The position numbers and the translations under genes were made by a program. This document shows positions 12,732-24,862 of a stretch of 64,000 nucleotides of DNA, in pieces (the first letter of the stretch is position 1; each line of letters begins with the position of its first letter). The notes under the pieces are model-generated. The model saw only the letters and a program-made list of their open reading frames with translations. It made no database searches and was not told where the DNA came from. The stretch is from Sisyra terminalis (taxonomy: Eukaryota > Arthropoda > Insecta > Neuroptera > Sisyridae), in contig OY292278.1 in NCBI GenBank assembly GCA_958496175.1, forward strand, positions 21,328,001 through 21,392,000, given 5' to 3'.

Positions 12732-12966
12732 CAGGGTCGCATTTACAGACTAGGCTAAGTAGGCTACAACCTACAGCCCCTCACCGCTCATTTGTGCAAT
12801 AATATTTCAATAGTATATCAAAAATTTTGGTATTTTACCAATGAATTTCAATAGTGGTAAAATTAAAAATAAATTTATAAAGAATTTTTGTTAATTTTAC
12901 GCTTTTTTTGTTGGTCAATCCTTTTGTTTAGAAAACCTGGCCGTAATAATACTAAATCCGACCCTG
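12732..12966. mobile_element. hAT-like MITE (CAGGGTCGGATTTA ends)
   Basis: The left terminus CAGGGTCGCATTTACAG mirrors the right terminus CTAAATCCGACCCTG. At 235 bp it is related to the CAGTGGCGGATTTAC family at 13525 and 54453. No convincing TSD. Confidence 0.65.
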
Positions 12967-12993
12967 CTAATAATTTGTGTATGGCATATAATC

Positions 12994-13221
12994 TATGGTT
13001 TCTTAACCTTTGAAGTGAGGCGCACCCCTTTGAATCTAAAAATAGGTCTCCGCACCCCATTGTTTATTTTTTTATGTTTAGAAAAATGCATTTTTTGCGA
13101 ATTTTACTATCAAATATTTCATAATTTTTATTATTAAGGGCTTTTCTCGCATTTCGCTTTTCTTCCAAAAATATTTTCTCACACCCCCAGGGGTGCGGGC
13201 ACCCCAGGTTAAGAAACACTG
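12994..13221. mobile_element. hAT-like MITE (TTTCTTAACC ends)
   Basis: The left end GGTTTCTTAACC and the right end GGTTAAGAAACACTG are inverted, with subterminal CACCCC/GGGGTG words. It lies only 27 bp after the previous MITE. The TSD is unclear. Confidence 0.65.
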
Positions 13222-13524
13222 GTCTATAAGACATAAAACCAAAACAAATTATTCATTAAAATTCCATAGTTAAGTGTTACGACATTACAATTTTTCATTT
13301 ATTTTGCAATCAATTCGTAATATAATGTCATTAAATTAATATCTGAGTATACACTAACGATAAAAGTAGACCCGGCTAATTGGATTGAGCCTTGTAAAGG
13401 AAGGGATAATCGAGAATACTAATAACAGAGGCTAATTTATCAATAAGCCAGTGCCTAAGACCCAAAAATTTAGACGACCCGAATTATCATTATTTTTGTT
13501 TATTATTTGTATTCCTATATTTTT

Positions 13525-13757
13525 AGTGGTGCACTTACAAATTTGCCGCCAGTAGACTATTCAATTTTTGCCGCTCCTACTGACTACTGAAATTCAATAC
13601 CCAATTTCGCAATCATATTCATTACATTTATTCTACCAATGGAATTGCAATTTGTAGTCTAATACCGTTATTACGTTAACAATTCCTGTGACTTTTTTGC
13701 CGCCCCCTAAAATTTGCCGCCTTCAGCCTATTCAGCCTGCTGGTAAATCCATCATTG
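13525..13757. mobile_element. hAT-like MITE (CAGTGGCGGATTTAC family)
   Basis: The left half (TTACAAATTTGCCGCCAGTA) and the right half (CAGCCTATTCAGCCTGC) match the better copy at 54453-54665. Termini are eroded and no TSD is visible. Confidence 0.7.
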
Positions 13758-13810
13758 TGCATTATTTTGGATTTTACCTATTGCAAAGCTATAGTAGGTA
13801 GTCGATTAAA

Positions 13811-13984
13811 TTTTTTTTTAATTGTCATTTACCGTCGCTGTATAACTACCAAGATCTTTAGCGACTCTAGAGTTACTAAAATTCGGTAAATCAAGAAATA
13901 TTGAACATCTGCTCGATACAAGATTCGAACCCAACACTTACCAATTTTGGAGCGGCCACTGTGACCACTCGGTCACCAGTAGGC
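13811..13984 (-). mobile_element. tRNA-derived SINE, copy 1
   Basis: Read on the minus strand it starts with a pol III A-box-like GGTGACCGAGTGGTCAC and a B-box-like GGTTCGAATC. It then runs through the family body (CTCGATT...TTTTAGTAACTC) to the shared tail containing AGTCGCTAAAGA and CGACGGTAAATGACAAT. The family has about a dozen members in this window. The head resembles a class II (Leu/Ser type) tRNA, but the anticodon region cannot fold, so it is not a tRNA gene. Confidence 0.85.
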
Positions 13985-14037
13985 CAGTGATCATTTGTTG
14001 ATCCATTTAGAATAATTCAGTTCCATTGATTAATCTG

Positions 14038-14642
14038 TTTAAAAAATGAGAACACCGGTCCTGAAGTTCTCGTATCTTAAGATCTTAGTAGTAAAAAAAT
14101 ATGTTACAAGTATCATTATTAGGGTCCCGTACTGTCAAAAAGTATAACAAAACTCTTTTAAAATCACTTCAAATTCATATTGTGTGTATTAATTTTCAAA
14201 TTTAATTATCTTAATCCACTTGGATACAAAGATATCCCATACCTTTGTATTCATGTGGATTAAGATAATTAAATTTGAAAATTTGATCTGGAAGATAAAT
14301 GTCATTATCTAGATATAAAAACACCGACCCTCGGTGAAGCGGAGTGTTAAAATGATAAAATTAGACATAAATGGTCGCAATTTTCGATTGCGTTAAGTTA
14401 CAAGCTTCGTTATTTAGATCTTTATTAGATATAAATTTAAACTTGATACTTATGTACATTGTACACTCCTGAGAAAAAAGGGTATTAAAAGATCGACAAA
14501 CAATATAAAGTGATCTTATAAGGGTTTTGTTAAACTGTTTGATGGTACGGTACCCTAATAATGATACTTCTAACATATCTTTTTACTGCTAAAATTTTTA
14601 GGTACGAGAACTTTAGGAACTGTAGTTCCCATTTTTTTAAGC
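14038..14642. mobile_element. Fold-back element with about 140-bp inverted arms
   Basis: The left arm (14038-14183) and the right arm (14505-14642) are imperfect reverse complements, with AGTATCATTATTAGGGT shared exactly. Both ends sit in TTTAA contexts, so a TTAA target site (piggyBac-like) is possible but unproven. A second palindrome lies inside at 14188-14288: AATTTTCAAATTTAATTATC and its complement, spaced by a short loop. No open frame. Confidence 0.75.
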
Positions 14643-14792
14643 AAATAACTTTGGTTTTGCTGTAAAGAATCTAACACTTAAATTTAATTATACATCTTAT
14701 TGTTAATGTCTTTTTGGGGGCATTTTTAGAACTACATTTTAAGAGAAAGTTAAAAATAAGTTTTAGTCAATTAATATCCATTGTTTGTTAAT

Positions 14793-15465
14793 TTGGTTAT
14801 TATCATAGGGGTTTGGACTAAAAATTTTTTCAAGTACACCTATCCCCCGATTTACACTGAAGATAGGCTCCAGACAAATCCGTGTAAAATGAAATCTTTG
14901 TTTTTCCTATATAAAACCGTGTAAAACGAAAAAAACTGCGCAATTAAGTCATTTATTCAAATAGAACAAGAGTAAAACATATCCAGAAACTTTAAACTAG
15001 GTATAGTTTGCCCAAAAATGGCGTGATATCGTAGTGAACTTATTCTAAAAATGAAAACAAAAATAGAAACGATTTTTTTTTCAAAAAGTACCTACTGAAA
15101 CTTAGCAAATTCAGGTATGTTCGAAATTTATTCGCTATCACTTTGAGGAACTATCAGAAAGGGGAATTTCTTGTTATTGCAATCAGTGTTGCCAAATGAA
15201 ATAAACTCAAAAATAATTTCAACATTATGTATTGTGGATATGATTATGTAACCAAAAATACATTTTTAGAAATTTTCCGAATTTCGTTAGTTTATGAACC
15301 GTGTAACAGCGAAATCGTGTAAAACGAGTATCGTGTAAATCGGGGGATAGGTGTACTTGATAAAGTCCCAAAAAGCGACGAAACGTACAAAAATCAAATA
15401 TATATCATTAAGAAGAAAATTCGATTTTATCTTTAGTCCAAAACTCTATGATAATAACCAAGTTA
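14793..15465. mobile_element. Fold-back relic related to the 40.7-kb ribozyme element
   Basis: TTGGTTATTATCATAG at the left and its complement at the right define outer inverted arms, with the left arm about 60 bp shorter. The right arm keeps a decayed ribozyme-like block (CTTGATAAAGTCCC...GACGAAACGTAC, 15356-15391) with the same GTC/GAC stem II as the 40.7-kb element. A Tigger-like element sits in the middle. Confidence 0.55.
14837..15353. mobile_element. pogo/Tigger-type non-autonomous element (517 bp)
   Basis: The TIR CACCTATCCCCCGATTTACA is perfect on both ends and is flanked by TA on each side (14835-14836, 15354-15355). The terminal regions repeat CGTGTAAAAC/CGATTTACAC words, typical of Tigger subterminal repeats. 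No transposase frame. It is inserted in the fold-back relic above. Confidence 0.75.
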
Positions 15466-17170
15466 AAAATAAGATAATTCTTGCTATATATTAAAATTGT
15501 GACTTAGAACTTCACAAATCAATTTTGGAACTCCATGTTTGAGTATAAGCAGATAAGGAAACATGGAACTTTATTTAATCATCGATAAATTATGGGTGAT
15601 GAAAGAAATGTTAGAACATATCGATTAGATCTGGAAGATCTGAGATATCTTCGGTTGCAAATTGCAGCAAAACGGGGCTTGTCGTTACATTCGTTTTAGG
15701 ACTGCTGCTAGACGAACGATAAAATTTCATCTCTCAAATCAAATATTAGCGAGTTTGCGACCACATGGTGATAATTAGCAAGAAACATTTTCATCGCTCA
15801 AAACATTCCCACCGAATGCATCAAATTGCATCTCAAAATATGCACTCGTTGCATTCTCCAATGTGATGTGCACTGGGGATTTGGATTTCTTGTTCGATTT
15901 ATACTTATTCGTTTCTCCATAATGACAGTTTTTAGGTCATTTGAGAGCGTCTCTTGCTATACAAGAGCATCATATCATTCGTTGAATTTTGAAATCGAGG
16001 CCTAATAGTAGTGAAAAAAGACCGAGTGGCGACCAGAGCGCGATGGACTTAGTGTGCTAGAAAATTATACGAAATGATGATGATGATTATAATGATCGCT
16101 ATTATTTCGAATAAAAAACCATGACGACAATTTTCGAATATCGCGCGCAATTATTTGTAATTTGTTACCGAAAACAAAAAAATCACACAAGATGGCCGGC
16201 AACGTCGCTCGCTAGCTAGATCCAAGGGACTTTAGTTCCCAATCTTTGTAGTTCAATGCCACTTTGATTTCCACATTTAATCCAAACCGATTTCGATAAA
16301 ACCTATCAATACCGACAATATGTAACAGTTCATGCTTCTTAAACACATTGTTAGCAACCATGGTACCCCTATTATATACTTATTGCAATTTTTTTCCATT
16401 TTTCCCACTCTATAATTTAAAATTTACTCTTCGTTTCATGAGTACCTACGTATGTATTTATGTTATAGTTTCTTTCATTGAAATATCTATTTCGAAAACT
16501 TGTAATAGTTTGCAATAGCTAGATATTTAAATAACAAAAAGATTCGTGTCAATACAACCTTCAAGAAGAATATCTCCGCTTTTCCTTCAAATTTTACGAC
16601 AAAATTATTTTCTTGAAGTTAGTTTTAAAATTTGCAAAAATTTATTCCCAAACATAAGATAAGAAGAGATTTAGTGTTTAAACTTATCTTTAGAACTTTA
16701 TAGGTATGAAGTATATACCAAGTCCATGTTGACCGCAGTATAGATGAACTAGCCAAAAAGGTCCTCAGAAATTGAAAGGGGGAGAATAAAGAATTTTTCC
16801 TTCCCCTAGAAACTATAAAATTAAATTATTTTTTTAGAATGTAATTTAGGTATAAAATTTTAGATCTGTAAAATACTTACTTAAAAATTAGATCAACCAC
16901 AGTTCCTGATCTTAAAGAGAATTTGTAGATATCTTTAAAAATTTATTCAAATATTCCCTTTTCCTGTGGGAAATTTTCTCTCCCCCCCTTTTGCAATCTT
17001 TTGAATCATTTTACGCTTCTTTCATTTATTTTGTTTAAATTGTCGTTATGCATTTATTTTTATAAACAGTTGATGATTAATTGAATATTTTTTTTTATTT
17101 TCAAATAAATAATCAGTAATTTTCTGTTCATTTGCATCCCTTTGTGTTTAGGGGGCTAGTTATCAATTTT
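15466..17170. other. Non-coding; GC-richer patch at about 15640-16240
   Basis: 15640-16240 has more CpG than its surroundings (GAGTGGCGACCAGAGCGCG, ATGGCCGGCAACGTCGCTCG) and could be regulatory or an alternative promoter. The short frame starting at ATGGCCGGC closes after seven codons. The rest is plain AT-rich DNA. Confidence 0.4.
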
Positions 17171-17262
17171 TTAGTTGTTATTAACGTCGCTTTATATCAA
17201 TTAAACTCTTTAGCGACTCTAGAGTTAATAAAAATTCGTAAACCGAAAAATATACTATATTT
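17171..17262 (-). mobile_element. SINE fragment, copy 2 (3' half)
   Basis: Only the SINE tail region is recognisable (AACGTCGCTTTATA and TTTAGCGACTCTAGAGTTAA). The tRNA-like head is missing. Confidence 0.7.
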
Positions 17263-17627
17263 GATTTTAATAAATATATAAATTTATCTGTTTTTGAAAT
17301 GTCTCCTTGGTCAATGGTCCATTTGTAGTCTTTAAGAAGTTTAACAACTGGTTGAAGATTATTTGATCACATTTCTACATAGTGCTGGTCATATGAGATG
17401 AGTGTTATGGATCTGAACCCCGGAATATACCTTATGCATATTTTATTTTTTTAATCGACAGACGGAATTATTATTATGAGAGAAAATTAATTTTTAGTTA
17501 TGAACCTACTCAAGAACCTAAGTGCCTATGCACCTCCTTGGAAATATTTCTGATCAAGAACTCTTACGAAATTTAATTTCTCCTGAAAAATTTTAAGTTT
17601 AAAACATCCAAAAGTTGTAAATATTTA

Positions 17628-17852
17628 GGCTCAAGTGTACTTTAGCACACCTACAATCTGGCAATGTTGCATTTTCGACTTTGTTTTTAATTTAATTCGC
17701 GATGTTTTTGTTTATTCAATTCTAATATGGTATAATTCTCTCTTTTGTGGCTAAATTTTCATTATGGAACTATTTAATCGCGAATTAAATTAAAAACAAA
17801 GTCGAAAATGCAACATTGTCAGATTGTGGGTGTGCTAAAGTACACATGAGCC
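17628..17852. mobile_element. Palindromic hAT-like MITE, copy 1 (GGCTCAAGTGTAC family)
   Basis: Nearly the whole 225 bp is an inverted repeat with a centre around TATGGTATAATTCTCTC. Termini are GGCTCAAGTGTACTTTAGC and its near complement. It is flanked by a perfect 8-bp duplication AATATTTA (17620-17627, 17853-17860). The arms share AAAACAAAGTCGAAAATGC with all other family members. Confidence 0.9.
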
Positions 17853-17860
17853 AATATTTA

Positions 17861-18885
17861 AGTTAATGATTTAGAAAAATGTCAAAATTTCAAAACAATT
17901 CCTTTTTTCCCAACATCTTTTGAAATACCGATCAAATCTATTCCAACAATATCTAGGTACTAATAAATTTTCTGATTTTTACTTGGTTTTTGGTACTGAT
18001 TTTCTTCTTTACATACCTATATACCTACAACAAATTCTTAGGATTCTGTTAGTCTTATACCTACTGTTAAATTTTTTTTGGAACTATAAAAGTATGATTC
18101 GGGGAGCATTTTGTAATTGCCTTATATAAATGCGCAGAACTTCCAAACCTTAAAATTTGTAGAAGGAAGTTTAGAATTTTTTTTTAGAGATAAATAGGAC
18201 TTTATCCAATTTTTGGACATAGACCCTTATTTTAAGCTATCCGGTAGTTATGTAGTGCTTATATTTATCGTAGGCTGCGTCGGTTACTATAGATACTTAC
18301 CTACCTAAATAAATAGCTATCAATTTTGAATACAATTCAGCAGAAAATCTACCGAAAGTTTTCTTTTGTTATTTTATTACGAATCAACTTTCCTTTCTTT
18401 TTTCCTTGTTAAAAATTTGCTATGAAACAAAAAAGGTTTATCGATATTTCAACTATCTTACATAATTGATTTTGCTTAACTTTTGCCTCACCTTTTCGCT
18501 GTTTGACCCATTTGACCTTCCTCAATCTCAATAATAAATACCCATCATTATACCTGAAGAACTAAAATTAACTTTTATAAAAATTATAAGTGTTGGCCCC
18601 AACTACATTCTTAAGAAATTGTAATAGATAATATCTATAAGTTCTTCTGTCATTTATGGTCAATTTTTTGATGAAAAATGTAAAAAACAATAGATTGATT
18701 TCATAATAGTATTGTAAAAGGTTTGACTTATTTTCTGGAAATAGGAAAGTAATCTTATCAAAAACGCAACGAATTTAGACAGGATAGAGAAAGAACGACG
18801 AAAAGGAAACCACAGCCCGGTTCCCAGCGCTCCTTTACAACTCTAATACCATATTTTTAGTCAAGGTTTTTCTATTTTTATAGAG
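17861..18885. other. AT-rich, nothing recognised
   Basis: The open frame 17920-18129 has no recognisable content. No element boundaries were seen. Confidence 0.45.
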
Positions 18886-19350
18886 TTCGTGTATTGGAAC
18901 ATAGAATAGACCAATCCAAAAGAGACAATGGCCGACCCAAACCCACAAATAGACGAATAAAACAAGTCTTTTTAAGTGGGGGGCCCCGAAACTTTTACTG
19001 CACATGGATCACATGGATCTATCGGACCCAAAGCGAGCCTATATACCTGATCCCTTCGTCGCTCACCTTCTACTCTTTTTGCACGCGCAAATGTGGCCTT
19101 GGACTCCGTCTTTTGTTCAGACGAACTTTGGGCCCGAACCAACCAATCAAAATGGCATTCTTGTTGCACAGAAACTTTCAAAAATCATTTTGAATAGAGT
19201 TAGAAATATGGCGGGGAGAAGTGGGCCGCAGAGGCGACGGGGCGACGTACTGATCTATTGATGGATCTAAGAATCGAAACGAGATTTAAGAATCGGAAAA
19301 TTGGCTTGGGGCAATTACAGGGCGCCATTGTAGGGCTCTTAGACAGGTGC
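18886..19350 (+). promoter_or_regulatory. GC-richer promoter-like block upstream of the initiator exon
   Basis: CpG and GC content rise here. The block contains CCAATCAAAATGG at about 19144 (a CCAAT-type motif) and GGGCCGCAGAGGCGACGGGG at about 19222-19242. It ends only about 300-400 bp before the exon acceptor at 19647, so it could be a proximal alternative promoter. Overlapping 69-99 codon frames on both strands here look like composition effects. Confidence 0.4.
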
Positions 19351-19630
19351 AACGCAACCGGTTCTTGATTCTTTTTTTAATTTAAATTTAATCTAAAAAA
19401 AATTATATCTTCGCATTTAATCAAAATTTTTCATCTGAAACATTTTTTTTTAATTAAGATGCACCTCCATGTTTATTACTTAACAATTTATAACCTGACT
19501 ATGATATTATTATACCCATTATACCTATATCCATGGCCAACCTCGATTTTTTGAACTTTTATGCAGTTACCTGTGATCCCATTATATAGATACCAAAAAT
19601 ATCAGTGTAATCATTTGACTAATTTTATAA

Positions 19631-19653
19631 TTTTCTTTTTGTTTTAGGTAAGT
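19631..19653 (+). other. 3' splice site fused to GTAAGT (recursive-splice-type site)
   Basis: A pyrimidine run (TTTTCTTTTTGTTTTAG) ends at AG 19646-19647 and is followed at once by GTAAGT. An acceptor joined to a consensus donor is the layout of ratchet points, which let a long intron be removed in steps. Because a donor also follows the exon at 19810, this could instead be an ordinary acceptor whose exon begins with GTAAGT, or an RS-exon where the two donors compete. Confidence 0.5.
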
Positions 19654-19688
19654 AAATTTTGGAAATCGTATTTTCGGGCAGTCGATGA

Positions 19689-19809
19689 ATGGCTACCGAG
19701 CTATTTTCTGACCGTCGTCCGTCAAATCGCGTTTCTACCTCCACTTTCGGGCACAATATTCTGAAACTTGTCGGAGACTCGGAAAATCTTCATGAACCGC
19801 ATAAGAGAG
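19689..19809 (+). CDS. Initiator coding exon of an unidentified protein (partial)
   Basis: The frame opens at ATG 19689 and stays open for 40 codons plus one base to a donor AGAG|GTTAGA (GT at 19810). The peptide begins MATELFSDRRPSNRV and ends SENLHEPHKR; it is polar, with normal residue balance and no low complexity. The codon directly upstream in frame is TGA (19686-19688), so translation cannot start earlier in this exon. A second, out-of-frame ATG at 19685 opens a nine-codon uORF ending at TGA 19711. The local GC content is well above that of the flanks. I do not recognise the protein, and no domain is visible in 40 residues; it would be the N-terminus of a larger product. Later exons were not found in the window. 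The call rests on open frame, splice sites and composition only. Confidence 0.6.
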
Positions 19810-19920
19810 GTTAGATTGCACAAATTATTTTATAGATTTAAAGCAAATTTTCGATGTTGTACTTAGTATTTCAAAAGAATTTTGCATGAAATCTTCTCAG
19901 GTGTAAAAAACACACCAAAA

Positions 19921-20164
19921 AAAAGGGTAATTTTGGGCAAAATTTTGGTACTTTTGTTGTGATTTAAATGGTAAGACCCAAACTGAAACAATAAAGACAA
20001 TAGAAAATAAGGTTCTTAGCGAAATTTAACAGGAGAAAGAGGGTTATTTTGGGCAAAATTTTGGTACTTTTGTTGTGATTTAAATGGTAAGACCCAAACT
20101 GAAACAATAAAGACAATAGAAAATAAGGTTCTTAGCGAAATTTAACAGGAGAAAGAGGGTTATT
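19921..20164. repeat. Near-identical two-copy tandem duplication, period 116 bp
   Basis: GGGCAAAATTTTGGTACTTT at 19935 recurs at 20051, and apart from the first dozen bases the two units are the same throughout. A third partial unit (AAGAGGGTTATTT) starts at 20153. The near identity indicates a very recent event or an assembly artefact. It lies about 110 bp after the initiator exon's donor. Confidence 0.95.
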
Positions 20165-23100
20165 TGGAATTTTTGATCTATCTTTACACCAATACTCTAT
20201 CCCAAGTGCAAATAGCCAGAACACTAAAATTTATGAATGACATTATGATATTCTCAATTTTTTGACCAAAAATCAGGTCTTAATCACTTTCAAAGTTTTG
20301 ATTTAAATTGATCAAACATATCCAAATGCAAAAAAATAGATATCTACTAAATTTAGATTTAAATCATGATTATAAGGACTCAATTAAGAAACTATTTCCC
20401 ATGTAGGATCTCTCAATAGGGCCATTCTTAGGCCAGTTGTTAATTACCAAGCCTTGGCATACAAACCTAACCCAAAGCTTAGCCAAACGTCAACGCCAAA
20501 GTATAACCAAGATTAGGGAGAAAAAAAAATACTATAACTAAAATCATTTTTAAAATGTAATTAGTTTTATATTGTTTTGAGTTGTAAAATCGACATTTTT
20601 TTGTTTTAGATTTTTTTTTAAATTCTAATTTAAATTGAGATTAGTTGCCTGGCCTGGCTTATGGAACTAATTTTGGGGTTAAGCTAGGCCGAAGTTGAGC
20701 CAGACCTGACAAATTTTGGCCCGGATCTGGGTCAAAACTGGGCTAATTATGAAATTATGCCTAGATTTTTTTGATTTAAAAGATATAGATGAATATAAAG
20801 GACTTAAATTATACTTAATGTTCATTTCAAAATTCAAAAAAAAAAAACTTTAGTATAACTAAAATTTAATGAATTTATATCTTCTTATTATGGAATTTAT
20901 GAATTTGATTAGATCTACATACAATAAGAGTTGTATTTCAACTCCGCATTTGTTTACCTAAATACCTATTTAAGTACATTGCTAGGGACTGCTCTTAAAA
21001 GACGTCCATTATGGGGATGGGATTTCTAGAAATGTAACATAGTGAGACATAGTGCATGTTGAGACATGGTGCAAGTTTTTCATATTTTTTGAGTTATTAT
21101 ATAATTAACATTTGATTTTCTCAATGTACTTTTTTGGGGGGAATTCTTCGAAAACTATAAACTTCTGCGAGTTGAGAAGAGGGGCAAAAAGAGGAAGAAT
21201 GTAGACAAAAATTCGAAAAAAGTGAACTACTTTAACTGATGATCACTTGGTTACTGAGAATTATATATTTTGATTCCTTACTTTTTATAAGTACTTTAAA
21301 ATATCATAGGTATCTACTTTGAACCGTCGAAGCGGTATTCTGGTATTTTGATTTAACTTGGGTTTTCTCTTTACTCTATTCTAGTAGGTACTGTAGTAAC
21401 AATTCTTTAGCTCGTGAATCAGTATTACCTGATAAAATTTTGGTTCATTGTGGTCTTTCCCACCTTTTTTTAATGGCGGATCTTTGGATAGAATAACGGA
21501 AGTCGTCACAGACGCCTTAAAATCTTTCTCGTATTCGTCCTTTCGTAATTTTATTAAATTTCGAATTCGCGAATCCTAGATTGGAAATGGCTGATTTATT
21601 GCAATACAAAATTATAAATACAATAGAAATGTTCAAATAATTTTAGAGAGATAAATAAAGAGAGATGTAAATAGGTATCTACTATATTGAATTTAAATCT
21701 TAAATTTTGCATTTTTTTTAAAAATTAAAACAGGATAGCATCGTTGTACCTTAACAAACTTTGATTTTTTTTATCATAAAAGATAATTTTAATATTTCCG
21801 CAATAAAACATAAAATAAATACGCCATTCCTGAATCATATTTTTCCTGGTAAAAATTGAAAATATGGAAACCTAGTTGGGACATTTCGATTTTGTGATAT
21901 TTAAAAGATTATCAATAAGTGAAGTAAGAGCTAAAAAAAATAAGTTTCCAATTCAAAAAAAGAAATTCCTAAAATAGATTGTTTATCCGTATCTAGTACC
22001 TAGGTAGCTCCATACTCTTTGTTTATGGAATTCTTTTAATTAGGCTTTATTTAGAACAAAATAAAAAAGTTTAACCTTTTCTAGAATCTTTTTTACGGAA
22101 AATGAAGTAAATTTATTAAATACATACCTAGTTAGAAAAAAACTAGAGATAGATCTATTACCTAGATTCTAGAAGATAGAAGAAAAACCCATAGAGTTCT
22201 AATTAAATCTAGAATAGACTGTTACCAATTTTACATGTATATTGTGAACATTTTTAGTCATTTGTTAGCGAAAAAGTGCATAAAAACAATCGACAATCTC
22301 CACAATGCAAACTTACGTCACCCAAAACTCATTTTTTTAGGTCAACGAAAGCGAAACCCTCTGTCAATTTTACTTTTAAACAATTGCCCAAAACGCAAAT
22401 CTAGGTCAAGTCTGAGTCACTGGGCGGCCGAAATCCGAGCCAAGCCGAACTGCATACACTTAAAAATGCATTAAAAATACACGTTTGGGTTTCGTTCAAC
22501 TGCATTGCCAAAGTCAAGGCCAGAATCCGTGGCCTTAATTTGCCGATTCTCCGTCGGATTGGCCGAAAGTAAATGCAAGTCGGGACCCAAACACAAAACA
22601 AAAACAAAATTCAAAACTCGTTTCACTTCAATTTCGCGCTCATACCAAGGCCAGACACACAAAAAAAAAATCCCAGTATTTTCTTCCATTTTTTGTTTTC
22701 GCTAAATGTTCTCTTTTTTTGCGCTATACATTTTGTTAACCAGACCTACTTGAAACATTCTATTAAATTCCACCGCCATCTTGGATTTATTTTAAATGTA
22801 CAACTAGCCATAATTATTGCATTAATTAATGTTTTAAATCTAGCACTCTGGATCGCGACCATAATCATTATTTCAATCATCAAGTAGGCGTAGCAAAGGC
22901 AGCCAAAAGGCAAAGCGCACGAATTCCAAAATAAGAAAAAAACATATGAATAAATAAAACAATAGAGCGCGCATTGCCATCTCTTTTCTTGTCTTTTCTC
23001 TGTCTTTTTCGTTCGAAATACAGAAGGAAAAATGTATTGTTAATTTTTTTTTAAGTATTAATTTGAATTAATTTAATTTTTATTTTAATTATTGTAAATA

Positions 23101-23631
23101 TTTATGGCGAAACACGCACATACGTCATACTTAAGTAACCATTGAATCAACTACAAATGAATTAGACATTAAAAACCTTTCTAATTTTAAAATATAATTG
23201 TTAAAAATCAAAAAGAAACACAATTCTATTGTGAGACTTATTGTTAGTGTGGTTTGACCTCAAAGAGTTTGAAATACTATTGGAATTTATTCCAGAAAAA
23301 TTAATATCGATTATTTAAAGAAATAATTTATATGGTTTTATTAATTATGTATACCTTCTAGATACCTAATTTTTAAAAAACCGGCATCTATGGTCCATTG
23401 AAATAAATTTAAGGCTTTTTACCTTGAAAAATCAAGAGCTTTCCTTTTTTGAACGAAGAACTGGAAGTTGATTTTTTGAGGAAACCATATATTTTTAGGA
23501 ATTTTTCGGTTCGATGCATTGAATATTCCCTTAATCAATTTCCGAATTTTTACTTCACCTTTTCCTCGTTTTGGTTTGATTTTTTACTTTATTTTTTTAG
23601 AGTTTCTTATGAAAAATATTTTCTACGTAGA
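20165..23631. other. Mostly AT-rich intron-like DNA with two GC-richer patches
   Basis: 20425-20770 contains many GGCC, AGGCC and GGCTTA words in partly inverted order, perhaps an old MITE. 22390-22640 is GC-richer (GTCACTGGGCGGCCGAAATC, GGCCAGAATCCGTGGCC) and may be regulatory; overlapping frames on both strands there are uninformative. No exon was found. Confidence 0.4.
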
Positions 23632-23772
23632 TAGTAGCGTAGCGTGGTGGTCGCCGAGGAGGCCATGGCCCCGGGCAGTATATTGGTATTGATAATTCCC
23701 TTAAAAAATTTCGCTTTGATAAAAACACAACGAGTACAATCAAATTAGATTTTTTTGCTGACTTGGAACAGT

Positions 23773-24168
23773 TATATTGTTTATAAAATATGCAAAAAAA
23801 TTTGTGGTCCTATTTATGTAATATAATTTACCAAAGCAAACTATAAACATAAATTTGAACAAAAGTTCAAACAAATGAATTACTGGCGTATTGCCCAGAT
23901 ATGTATTTCAGATATGTATGTATGTTTGTACAGATATGTATTTCGATTGCCAAGCAATCTTCCTCAGTGGCCATCAAGTAGTTTTGGATAGCTTCGTAAC
24001 TGCTATGTGATGAGTCAATTCTCAATACGTATCTGGGCAATTAAACGTCAGTAATTCATTTGTTTGAACTTTAGTTCAAATTTTTGTTTATAGTTTGGTT
24101 TAGTAAATGATATTACATAAATTTGGCGACAAATAATTTTTTTCATATTGTATAAACAACAAAGAGTA
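23773..24168. mobile_element. Ribozyme-type fold-back, copy 1 (sister of 39895-40352)
   Basis: The left arm runs to about 23960 and the right arm over 24024-24168, sharing AAATTTGAAC, TTCAAACAAATGAATTA and ATTATGT-type phrases. It is the same family as the element at 40 kb but more diverged, with a small internal duplication of CAGATATGTATTTC in the left arm. Confidence 0.75.
23931..23970 (-). ncRNA. Hammerhead-like core, decayed stem III
   Basis: On the minus strand: CCACTGAGGA, then an extra A, stem II GATTGC-TTG-GCAATC (6 bp, perfect), GAAA, then TACATATCTG. The block after GAAA was probably TACGTAT (as at 40 kb) and has lost self-complementarity by one transition. Probably inactive. Confidence 0.45.
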
Positions 24169-24740
24169 CATTTTAAGTAGGTAATTAAAGAATTTAAAGA
24201 TATTTTAAAATCGCATGCTACGCCACTGTTCCTAAATTATATATCTTAAACTAATGGTTCTAATTTTAATGTAAAAATTGCGCTAGAACTTAGATTAAAG
24301 TCGTTAAAGTCATTGTATAGGTACGAAAACGACTAAAGTATCTAAAAATATCCAAACATTTCCATAACCTCTTGTTTAGCTTCGGGAAATACGAAAAATT
24401 CAATTTTCATTTTCATTACTCTTAAAGTATGCGCACCGATTCATCTGCTTCATCAACAGTTTAAATTGTAACGTATTTTTTTCGGTTTTCTACCTGCAAT
24501 ATTAAATTTCCCGCGTGGTTGAGCTCTATCTTCTAACGATGTCTACCCCTGGTAATGTTCTTCAGGTTGGAGTAGCTACTTTTTATAATAAATTAATGAT
24601 TTCAATAGTTCTTCCTTTTTTCTTGAATCATCCAGTTTTCCTTCATAGTTCTTTCTTCGTCCAATTCATTTTCTTCATTCTTCTTTTGCATCACATATCA
24701 AAGCTTTCTAGATATCTACTTCCTTTATAATTTTTAGTTT

Positions 24741-24862
24741 GGAATTTTATTTACCGTTGCTTTATAATATTTTAGGTCTTTAGCGACTCTTGAGTTCTTA
24801 ACATCGGATAAACCGAGAAAAAAACATTTTTGGTCATTACAAGAATCGAACTTGAACCTATG
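24741..24862 (-). mobile_element. SINE, copy 3, degenerate
   Basis: The tail TTTACCGTTGCTTTATAA and TTTAGCGACTCTTGAGTT are clear. The B-box region survives as AGAATCGAACTTGAACC on the plus strand. The head is unrecognisable. Confidence 0.65.

Larger units (their letters stand above)
23632..24228. mobile_element. hAT-like element (CAGTGGCGTAGCATG ends) carrying a nested fold-back
   Basis: The left end TAGTAGCGTAGCGTGG and the right end CATGCTACGCCACTG are inverted. The left subterminal GGCCATGGCCCCGGG matches the related element at 34761-34989. No TSD is visible. The interior is occupied by the ribozyme-type fold-back listed next. Confidence 0.65.
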